Part shown: positions 15,758-22,003 of the stretch, in pieces
Position numbering within the stretch: position 1 is the stretch's first letter
Layout of the letters: every line of letters starts with the position of its first letter
Assembly: GCA_018969935.1 (NCBI GenBank)
Contig: JAGWXJ010000011.1
Span: 1-22,918, forward strand
Length of the DNA stretch: 22,918 nt
Source of the DNA: Alphaproteobacteria bacterium
GTDB lineage: Bacteria; Pseudomonadota; Alphaproteobacteria; Micavibrionales; UBA1664
Direction: 5' to 3'
Program-made: the position numbers and the translations under genes
Notes under the pieces: model-generated
What the model was told of the DNA's origin: nothing
Seen by the model: only the letters and a program-made list of their open reading frames with translations
The model's database searches: none

Positions 15758-15805
15758 CCGCGTATTCAATACCTGTCGCATCAACAAACCAACAGGAGAT
15801 CAGAT

Positions 15806-16126
15806 ATGCGCAAATCCCTCATCGCTCTTACACTCGTCATGCTCGCCGGTATCGGCAACGCCAACGCAGCCGACTACACGATAACATCGAAAGACGGAAA
15901 GTTTGACCCCGCTGCCATCACCGTTCCCGCAGGCCAAAAAATCAAGCTGACGGTCAAAAACGAAAGCAAGGACGTCGTCGAATTCGAAAGTTATGACCTC
16001 GACCGTGAACAGAAAATCCAGCCCGGTGAATCGACTGATATCTACGTAGGCCCTCTCAACGCTGGCGAATACCCGTTCTTCGATGACAAGAACGAAGACG
16101 CCAAAGGCACCATCACCGCACAATAA
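15806..16126 (+). CDS. Secreted cupredoxin-fold protein lacking copper ligands
   Basis: 106 residues from ATG 15806; AGGAG at 15794-15798 is correctly spaced, and no start further upstream is supported. The signal peptide is residues 1-21, cleaved at NANA/AD. The mature part is a single Cupredoxin_1-type beta domain: KFDPAAITVPAGQKIKLTVK, then VVEFESYDLDRE, IQPGES and VGPLNAGEYPFFDD, ending in KGTI. The 'EFESYDLDRE…PG…VGPL..GEYPFF' pattern resembles the cupredoxin domain of EfeO/FetP-like periplasmic iron proteins. The mature protein contains no Cys, His or Met, so a type 1 copper site is impossible; clustered Glu/Asp could bind iron or another hard metal. The candidate outer-membrane gene follows by 20 nt, probably in an operon. 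Role in metal or redox homeostasis is inferred. Confidence 0.82.
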   Translation: MRKSLIALTLVMLAGIGNANAADYTITSKDGKFDPAAITVPAGQKIKLTVKNESKDVVEFESYDLDREQKIQPGESTDIYVGPLNAGEYPFFDDKNEDAKGTITAQ

Positions 16127-16146
16127 ACAGACCGAAAGACAAACAG

Positions 16147-16881
16147 ATGAACAGCATCAAGAAAATCACTTATCTGTCTGCCTGCGCGCTGGCTTTGTTT
16201 ACGGCCCAGGCAAAAGCGGATGATATCTCGGTAACGGCTCCGCGCGTAGATAAGGGTGAGATGTCGGTTGAGGCAAAACTCAACTACGATGTCGATAACA
16301 ATGCAGCTCAAGATCAGTATTTCTCGCAAGTATACGGCCTCGAATACGGTGTGACGGATTATTGGGCAACCGAACTTGCAGGTGAGCTGGAAAAAGACCC
16401 CGGCGCTGATTCTTCCCGCCTGACCAACATCAAGTGGGAAAACCTGATAGTGCCTTTCAAGCGCGGTGAAAACTGGGCCGATATAGGCGTGGAACTGGAA
16501 GTTGAAAAGGCCGCCCAAAGTGGCGACCCCAACAACATCGAAGCCAAATTCCTCGTTGAAAAGGATGTCGGCAACTTTGAAAACATTGCCAACTTGAAGA
16601 TCAATCGCGAATTCGGGCCGAATGCCGCAACTGGTATCGGGCGTGGTTTGGCGCTACATACATCCTACCGCCTCGACGAAAAATTCGAGCCTGGTCTGGA
16701 ATATCACGCCGATTTCGGACAATCCTCGGATAACCTCTCTTTCAACGAGCAGGACCATAAATTCGGCCCCGTTGTAAAAGGCAAAATAGCTTCGGTGAAA
16801 TACGATACCGGCATCCTTTTTGGTGTATCGGACGCTGCCGCCGATACAACGGCAAAGCTCAATCTGGAGTATGAGTTTTAA
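16147..16881 (+). CDS. Candidate outer-membrane beta-barrel protein, family not recognised
   Basis: 244 residues. A clear signal peptide (MNSIKKITYLSACALALFTA, cleavage near AKA/DD) is followed by an acidic, strand-rich protein with alternating patterns (VEAKLNYDV, VYGLEYGVTDYWATEL, ALHTSYRLDEKFEPGLEYHA). The last strand, TAKLNLEYEF, ends in Phe, the usual signal for insertion by the BAM machinery. This suggests a small barrel of roughly 10-12 strands, but I cannot assign a family or substrate. It starts 20 nt after the cupredoxin gene without an obvious Shine-Dalgarno (GAAAG is weak), and a strong hairpin without a U-tract separates it from the response regulator gene. A soluble periplasmic beta protein is the alternative. 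Confidence 0.7.
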   Translation: MNSIKKITYLSACALALFTAQAKADDISVTAPRVDKGEMSVEAKLNYDVDNNAAQDQYFSQVYGLEYGVTDYWATELAGELEKDPGADSSRLTNIKWENLIVPFKRGENWADIGVELEVEKAAQSGDPNNIEAKFLVEKDVGNFENIANLKINREFGPNAATGIGRGLALHTSYRLDEKFEPGLEYHADFGQSSDNLSFNEQDHKFGPVVKGKIASVKYDTGILFGVSDAAADTTAKLNLEYEF

Positions 16882-16895
16882 TAGGTGTAGTCTGG

Positions 16896-16923
16896 TCCGG
16901 CCGGTACCCCTCAACCGGCCGGA
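16896..16923. other. Perfect 10-bp GC hairpin between the barrel and regulator genes
   Basis: TCCGGCCGGT (16896-16905) pairs perfectly with ACCGGCCGGA (16914-16923) around an 8-nt loop. TTGATTATTG follows rather than a U-tract, so it is not a classical intrinsic terminator. It could attenuate or process the mRNA so that less regulator than cupredoxin/barrel is made, or be a protein-binding dyad. Confidence 0.6.
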
Positions 16924-16947
16924 TTGATTATTGCAGGGAAGGATGGA

Positions 16948-17616
16948 ATGCGAATTCTGATTGTCGAAGATGATATGGCCATCGGCACCAGCCTTAAAAA
17001 GGGTCTGGGCTACAACGGTTATGCGGCCGAGCATGTGGCAAGCGGCGCCGAGGCACTGACTGCCATCGAAAACGACGCCTTCAATATCCTGATACTCGAT
17101 ATAAACCTGCCCGATATGTCGGGCATCGAAGTCCTTAGGAAAATACGTGCCGATAAAAAACTGGCGTCACTGCCTGTCATTTTACTGACAGCCCGCGACG
17201 GTACGGACAACAAGGTAAAGGGCCTTGATGCCGGCGCCGATGACTACATGACAAAGCCCTTCGATATTCAGGAACTGCTGGCCCGTGTGCGCGCATTGTC
17301 CCGTCGCGGTGGCCAGCCTGCTGAAGCCGATAACATCTATCGTGCCCGCGATATCGAACTGGATATGGCCGCCAAACGCGCCAAAAAAGCTGGCGAAAAT
17401 GTAGTGCTGACCGCAAACGAACTGAAGGTCCTGAGCCTGCTGATGGAAAGGCCGGGCCACTTGGTTGGCAAGGCAACCCTTGAAGAAGCCCTCTACGGTT
17501 GGGATGGCGAGGTGGATAGCAATACGGTGGAAGTGACCATCTATAACCTGCGCAAAAAGCTCGGGCGCGACAGCATCAAGACAATGCGCGGCATAGGCTA
17601 TATGGTCCAGCCATGA
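16948..17616 (+). CDS. OmpR-family response regulator
   Basis: 222 residues from ATG 16948 (MRILIVEDDMAIG), with AGGGAAGGA just upstream. The receiver domain (1-115) has the acidic pocket E7-D8-D9, phospho-acceptor D51 in LILDINLPD, T81 in LLTARD and K103 in MTKPF. The C-terminal winged helix (about 128-222) has VLTANELKVLSLLMERPG, recognition-helix residues VDSNTVEVTIYNLRKKLG and the wing IKTMRGIGYMV. It is closest in appearance to the QseB/PmrA/TctD group. Its stop overlaps the kinase start by 4 nt (ATGA), so translation is coupled. The TTCAG 11-bp direct repeats before cytochrome b561 and the cupredoxin gene are its likely targets; no such box lies directly upstream of this gene, so autoregulation would act through the cupredoxin promoter. 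Confidence 0.93.
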   Translation: MRILIVEDDMAIGTSLKKGLGYNGYAAEHVASGAEALTAIENDAFNILILDINLPDMSGIEVLRKIRADKKLASLPVILLTARDGTDNKVKGLDAGADDYMTKPFDIQELLARVRALSRRGGQPAEADNIYRARDIELDMAAKRAKKAGENVVLTANELKVLSLLMERPGHLVGKATLEEALYGWDGEVDSNTVEVTIYNLRKKLGRDSIKTMRGIGYMVQP

Positions 17617-18980
17617 AGCCCGCATCCATATCCGCGCGCCTGCTTGTAAGCCTTGCGCTTCTGTTTGCCCTTACGGTTTTTCTGGCAACCGCATTGGCCG
17701 TACACAGTACGCACCACCGCATCGATGCCGATTACGATTCCCAGCTGATAGCCGAAAGCCACACCATCCTGATGTTCGTCCATGAGGACCTTGAGGAAAA
17801 CGGCCAACTGGATAATTACAAACTGGATTCCGCCGTACTGTCATTTTTGCCTGAAGAAGAACGTGCGCTGCACGAATACGTGCGCTGGCGCGGCTTGCGT
17901 ATCTGGAAAAACGGCAAGCTGGCCGCACAGTCCGAGGGCGCAAAGGATTTGGGCTTCCCTATGGCCCCCACAGGTTTCAGTGAAGCCATGCACGGGCAGG
18001 ATAAATGGCGCATCTACGCAATTTCCATGCCCACCGCAGGCATTGTTGTCGAAACGATGGAAAACCTGAGCAATCGCGACAGGCTCATCAGCGACATCAT
18101 CGAGGAAATGACGGAACCGGCCATAGCCCTGCTTCCCGTACTCGGCATTCTTTTGTATGTGGCTGTATGGTTCGGGTTGCGCGGTGTGCGCCGTATGGCC
18201 CACCAGCTTGCAAGGCGCGCCCCCGATGACATGGCACCCCTGAAGGGCGACCTGCCGACTGAGCTCCGCCCTCTGCAAAAATCCCTCAACAGCCTGCTTT
18301 CCAGGCTGGAAAACAGCATTACCCGCGAGCGTGAATTCATCGACAACGCTGCGCACGAATTGCGTACCCCGTTGGCCGCCATGCGCCTTCAGGGCCAGCT
18401 GATAGACCATGCCAAAACGGATGCGGAAAGGGCAGATGCTGCAAAAAGCCTCATCGAAACAATCGACCGTACATCAACGCTGTTCAACCAGCTTCTCACG
18501 CTTTCCCGCATCCAGCACCAGAAACTCGAGGCGCAGTCCCTAGCGCTGGCAAATATAGTGCGCGAAGTGGTGTCCGAACGCGCACTTCTGGCCGCTGAAA
18601 AGGATATCGATATCTCGCTCGAAGGGCCCGAGGATGCTGCCGCAAACGCGCAGCCCGATATGCTCAAAATCCTGCTCGGAGTCCTGATTGATAACGCCAT
18701 ACGATATACGCCAGCGGCAGGGCGCATTGCCATTACGGTAGATAACGGCAAAATCGATATCCGTGATAACGGCCCCGGTATACCGGAATCCGAACGTGAA
18801 AAGGTTTTTGAACGTTTTTACCGCGCGCGCCGCGACCAGCAGGGCAGTGGCCTCGGCCTTGCGATTGCAAAACAGGTCTGCGATTTCCTGAAAGCGGATA
18901 TAGCCCTGGGGCAGGGGCTGGATGGTGCTGGCCTAGGCGTCAGCCTTGTGTTCAAGGATGAACACGCGCACCGCGCTTGA
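17613..18980 (+). CDS. Membrane sensor histidine kinase (QseC/PmrB-like)
   Basis: 455 residues. TM1 is about residues 9-30 and TM2 about 170-190, bounding a periplasmic sensor of about 140 residues. Its start (HHRIDADYDSQLIAESHTIL) resembles the 2CSK_N domain of QseC/TctE-type kinases. A short linker leads to the dimerisation domain with phospho-acceptor His248 in FIDNAAHELRTPLAAMR. The ATPase domain has the N box around N361 (LIDNAIRYTP), the G1 box DNGPGIP at 385, FERFYRA and the G2 box GSGLGLA near 411. All catalytic motifs are intact. It starts within the stop of the response regulator (ATGA). The last 48 bp overlap the convergent ribbon-helix-helix gene on the other strand. The signal is unknown; the adjacent cytochrome b561 and metal-protein genes suggest a redox or metal cue. 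Confidence 0.92.
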   Translation: MKPASISARLLVSLALLFALTVFLATALAVHSTHHRIDADYDSQLIAESHTILMFVHEDLEENGQLDNYKLDSAVLSFLPEEERALHEYVRWRGLRIWKNGKLAAQSEGAKDLGFPMAPTGFSEAMHGQDKWRIYAISMPTAGIVVETMENLSNRDRLISDIIEEMTEPAIALLPVLGILLYVAVWFGLRGVRRMAHQLARRAPDDMAPLKGDLPTELRPLQKSLNSLLSRLENSITREREFIDNAAHELRTPLAAMRLQGQLIDHAKTDAERADAAKSLIETIDRTSTLFNQLLTLSRIQHQKLEAQSLALANIVREVVSERALLAAEKDIDISLEGPEDAAANAQPDMLKILLGVLIDNAIRYTPAAGRIAITVDNGKIDIRDNGPGIPESEREKVFERFYRARRDQQGSGLGLAIAKQVCDFLKADIALGQGLDGAGLGVSLVFKDEHAHRA

Positions 18981-19136
18981 AAGGTTGCGGCCCCCGCGCG
19001 TGGCGTCAATCTCCTCGACCAGTTTTTGAAGGCTGCCGCCGCGCTTTTGCAAGATGCGCTCCAGCACGGCCCAGAACTCCGCCTCAAGCGTGATGCTGGT
19101 GCGGTGCCCCTTGAGCGTGACAGAACGCTTTTTCAA
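18933..19136 (-). CDS. Ribbon-helix-helix domain protein
   Basis: 67 residues beginning with TTG at 19136. The whole length matches the alphaproteobacterial RHH_4-type family: KRSVTLKGHRTSITLEAEFW (beta strand and first helix), then GSLQKLVEEIDATR and NLSSAVRVFILEH. The conserved KRSVTLKGHRTS begins at residue 3 and no ATG or GTG lies nearby, so the TTG start is credible. It overlaps the stop of the upstream 112-residue gene by 2 nt (TTGA), implying termination-reinitiation coupling. The domain may bind DNA as a dimer, though targets of this family are not established. Its 3' end overlaps the kinase gene by 48 bp in antisense. In other alphaproteobacteria similar genes lie near fumC, as here. 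Confidence 0.82.
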   Translation of the reverse strand: MKKRSVTLKGHRTSITLEAEFWAVLERILQKRGGSLQKLVEEIDATRGGRNLSSAVRVFILEHKADA

Positions 19137-19471
19137 AACAGTCTGAGGACGGCATGTGTGGCCGCATCTGCCTGCGTCAGTACTCTGGTTTCGTGATCCA
19201 TAAGGGCAATCTCGGCGTTTGCGGCCGCACAGGCTGCCAAAAGCGCGACCATACGGGCATCGGATAGCGGCTGGCCTTCCGACAGGGTACTCATCGCCTC
19301 GGAGAGCGCGTGCATGAAGGCCGCCTGCATCGGCGGTTGCCCGTGGGCCATCGAATCCAGTGCATCCGCCCGCTTCCGCAGGGTACCGGATGTAAGGGCT
19401 CCCATCTCGGCCTCGCCCAGAAAAATGCGGGATAGATTGGAATAGCGCTGCAATTCGGCGGGTTTCATCAT
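19133..19471 (-). CDS. Uncharacterised 112-residue protein in the fumC operon
   Basis: I do not recognise this protein. It starts with tandem ATGs (19471 and 19468), 1 nt after the fumC stop, with GAGGGA inside the end of fumC as ribosome-binding site, and it shares its stop with the TTG start of the ribbon-helix-helix gene. The sequence is Ala/Leu/Met-rich and looks all-helical, with about four helices (AELQRYSNLSRIFLG, TLRKRADALDSMA, MQAAFMHALSEAMSTL, ARMVALLAACAAANAEIAL). There is no signal peptide, membrane segment, cysteine cluster or catalytic motif. The tight coupling on both sides argues that it is a real gene. A cytoplasmic helical-bundle adaptor is the most that can be suggested. 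Confidence 0.7.
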   Translation of the reverse strand: MMKPAELQRYSNLSRIFLGEAEMGALTSGTLRKRADALDSMAHGQPPMQAAFMHALSEAMSTLSEGQPLSDARMVALLAACAAANAEIALMDHETRVLTQADAATHAVLRLF

Positions 19472-19472
19472 C

Positions 19473-20894
19473 TTAGTCCCTCGGCTTCACCATATCGGCG
19501 GGGTTGATCCACGATTTGAATTTGGCTTCATCCAGAAGGCCAAGCGCCTTGCCGGCATCCAGAAGCGACGTGCCTTCGTGGTGCGCTTTTTTGGCGATTT
19601 TGGCAGCGCTGTCGTACCCGATATGCGGGTTAAGCGCCGTGACAAGCATCAGGCTTTCATGCAGCAGCTTGTCGATGCGCTGGCGGTTGGCTTCAATGCC
19701 CGCCACGCAGTTGTCGGTGAAGCTGCGGCACGCATCCGCAATCAGGCGGATGGATTGCAGCGTATTGTAAATAATAACGGGTTTGAACACGTTGAGTTCA
19801 AAATGCCCGTTGGAACCACCAACGGTAACAGCAACGTGGTTGCCCATCACCTGTGCGCAAACCATGGTCATGGCCTCGGACTGCGTGGGGTTGACCTTGC
19901 CGGGCATGATGGATGAACCGGGCTCGTTTTCGGGCAGCGATATCTCGCCAATCCCGCAGCGCGGGCCGGAACCAAGCAAACGGATGTCGTTTGCAATTTT
20001 CATCAGCGACACGGCAAGGGTGTTAAGCGCGCCGTGCAGTTCAACCAGCGCGTCATGCGTGGCCAGCGCCTCGAATTTGTTGGGCGCTGTCTGGAAGCCG
20101 ATGGCCGTAGCCTCGGATACCTTTTTGGCAAACAGCTCGGCAAAGCCTTTCTTGCAGTTGATGCCCGTGCCAACGGCCGTACCGCCTTGGGCCAGTAAAA
20201 CAAGGCGCGGCATGCAGGCGTTCACGCGCTCGATGCCATACGCGATTTGCGCGGCATAGCCTGAAAATTCCTGCCCCAGCGTAACCGGCGTCGCATCCTG
20301 AAGGTGCGTACGGCCAATCTTCACAATGTCCATGAATTCCTTGGCTTTGGCGTCAAGCGCCGCATGCAGGTGCTGGAGGCCCGGCACAAGTTCATGCACC
20401 ACCTGTTCGGCCGCTGCAATGTGCATAGCCGTGGGGAAACTATCGTTCGAGGACTGCCCCATATTGACGTGGTCGTTGGGGTGGACAGGCTTTTTGGAAC
20501 CCATCTCGCCGCCCAGAAGCTCGATCGCGCGGTTGGAAATAACCTCGTTCACGTTCATGTTGGTCTGCGTGCCCGAACCCGTTTGCCAGACAACCAGCGG
20601 GAAGTTGCCATCAAGGGTACCGTCAATCACTTCATCGGCTGCTTGGGTAATGGCGGTGGCAAGTTTGCCATCCAGCGCGCCCAGCTCGGCATTGGCCAAT
20701 GCCGCGCATTTTTTGAGGATACCGAAAGCGCGGATAAGCGGCTTGGGCATCGTTTCCCCGCCGATCTTGAAGTTCTGGAGGCTGCGTTGCGTTTGCGCCC
20801 CCCAGTACTTGGCTGCATCGACTTCAATCGGGCCGAAGGAATCGGTTTCGGTACGGATGGCGGGCATGGCAGGGGCTTTCTTTTGCGCGGTCAT
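19473..20894 (-). CDS. fumC: Class II fumarate hydratase
   Basis: 473 residues. It hydrates fumarate to L-malate in the TCA cycle as a homotetramer without an iron-sulfur cluster. The start is ATG 20894 (MTAQKKAPAMPAIRTETDSFG), with AGAGGA seven bases upstream; the frame is open to 20963 but that region lacks a ribosome-binding site. Family motifs are present: TGSGTQTNMNVNEVISNRA, HPNDHVNMGQSSNDSFPTA, the GRTHLQDATPVTLGQE segment and the fumarase/aspartase signature GSSIMPGKVNP. Length fits FumC (about 460-470). Argininosuccinate lyase and aspartase are disfavoured by the DSFGPIEVDAAKYWGAQTQRS start. It lies in a minus-strand cluster, 26 nt after the 338-residue gene and 1 nt before the 112-residue gene. 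Confidence 0.96.
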   Translation of the reverse strand: MTAQKKAPAMPAIRTETDSFGPIEVDAAKYWGAQTQRSLQNFKIGGETMPKPLIRAFGILKKCAALANAELGALDGKLATAITQAADEVIDGTLDGNFPLVVWQTGSGTQTNMNVNEVISNRAIELLGGEMGSKKPVHPNDHVNMGQSSNDSFPTAMHIAAAEQVVHELVPGLQHLHAALDAKAKEFMDIVKIGRTHLQDATPVTLGQEFSGYAAQIAYGIERVNACMPRLVLLAQGGTAVGTGINCKKGFAELFAKKVSEATAIGFQTAPNKFEALATHDALVELHGALNTLAVSLMKIANDIRLLGSGPRCGIGEISLPENEPGSSIMPGKVNPTQSEAMTMVCAQVMGNHVAVTVGGSNGHFELNVFKPVIIYNTLQSIRLIADACRSFTDNCVAGIEANRQRIDKLLHESLMLVTALNPHIGYDSAAKIAKKAHHEGTSLLDAGKALGLLDEAKFKSWINPADMVKPRD

Positions 20895-20920
20895 AACTGT
20901 CCTCTTGTTCAAGGAGGGTT

Positions 20921-21937
20921 TTAAGCCAGTTTCGCACGAAAACCAAGGGGTTCCGATGGCCATGGATTGGCGCGGGCTTCCGCAATCAGTTGCCGTATCC
21001 GTGCATCCAGCGGGATGTCATTTACCGTATATCCCTCGTAATCCTGCGCATCCCACGCAATATTGGGGCTGCGGGCGAGGGCCGTAGCCGTGCGGTAGGC
21101 AGCCCGCAGGCGCTTGCCGTCACGGTTGGCAAGGGCAAGGTCGGTTTTGACGGCCTGAATCATCAGCGGCGTAAAACGCCCCCAATCCCGCGGGCGCGGG
21201 CGGTTGATGGCTGCCCCCGCACAGAGGCCGAGGCCATGGGCCGCCGTTTCGCTTTCGCCTTCAATCGCTCGCCAGATGGGCTGTACAAAAGGCTCGTGCG
21301 CCTCGTCCTGCATGATACCGCCTTGCGACATATCCATCGCCAGCATCTGCTCGCCATACGGGAACAACATGTAATCCTTGGCGTATCGTGCCCAGTAAAG
21401 CTGGGGTAACCGCCCCTCGGAATCAGGCACGTTAAACCGCACACCGACGTTGCGGGCCAAAAAATGTGCCATCTCGACCGAGCGCACCGCATGCGCGGGC
21501 GTAATAAACGCCGCATCCGATGACCCGAGCCAGAAAAAGAAGCTGGGCACATTCAAATACGGCCTGATTTGCGGGCCTGATAACAAAAGATGTTTCATCG
21601 CGCGCTCAAGGTCGTCATCCGCAACCGCACCTAGGAACTGGAAGATAGGCCGCCCCATCAGGATTTTGACGCCCTTGAGCTCGGTAAAACGCGGCACATC
21701 AGGCGCATTGAAAAACGTGGGGCCAAGCGTGCGGATATACGCGCCGTCCCGCTTGTCGGCATAAAGCATGAAGGCTGCAAGGCTAAGCCCCGCAGGGTCG
21801 GGGCGCGGTGCGTCCTCATCAGGGTCGGGGTCAAAAATGGTGCGGGCAGGGGCGGCTACGGGCTGCTCTGCGCCCATGGCGGCAACGCGTTTGGCCAGTT
21901 CTTCACACAAGTCAACAACAACACGTTTTTGCGACAT
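20921..21937 (-). CDS. Uncharacterised 338-residue protein upstream of fumC
   Basis: I do not recognise this protein. ATG 21937 is preceded by GGGACGGG, a modest ribosome-binding site. No signal peptide or membrane span is evident, so it is probably cytoplasmic. Residues about 1-50 contain a helix and an acidic Pro/Asp linker (DPDPDEDAPRPDP). From about 50 to 320 it looks like one folded domain with recurrent aromatic segments (YIRTLGPTFFNAPDVPRF, LNVPSFFFWLGSSDAAFI, LYWARYAKDYMLFPYGEQ, MAMDMSQGGIMQD) and a tail with DYEGYTVNDIPLDARIRQLI. It resembles a compact alpha-beta domain, but there is no metal or nucleotide motif I can name. It is 26 nt upstream of fumC and 66 nt after purK on the same strand, so it probably shares the fumC transcript. 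Confidence 0.75.
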   Translation of the reverse strand: MSQKRVVVDLCEELAKRVAAMGAEQPVAAPARTIFDPDPDEDAPRPDPAGLSLAAFMLYADKRDGAYIRTLGPTFFNAPDVPRFTELKGVKILMGRPIFQFLGAVADDDLERAMKHLLLSGPQIRPYLNVPSFFFWLGSSDAAFITPAHAVRSVEMAHFLARNVGVRFNVPDSEGRLPQLYWARYAKDYMLFPYGEQMLAMDMSQGGIMQDEAHEPFVQPIWRAIEGESETAAHGLGLCAGAAINRPRPRDWGRFTPLMIQAVKTDLALANRDGKRLRAAYRTATALARSPNIAWDAQDYEGYTVNDIPLDARIRQLIAEARANPWPSEPLGFRAKLA

Positions 21938-22003
21938 GTTTTTCCCGTCCCTGTTGGCTTATTTTTTTTATTTTCTAGAAGGTGGAAAAATCACCGCGTT
22001 CTG

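Noticed and set aside
20304..21087. Two plus-strand open frames (206 and 253 codons) opposite fumC
   Set aside because: Both lie antisense to fumC, whose motifs are unambiguous, and neither shows a recognisable domain.
21958..21975. T-rich run on the plus strand between purK and the 338-residue gene, considered as a terminator
   Set aside because: Both flanking genes are on the minus strand, where this is an A-run, and only a 4-bp stem is present nearby.
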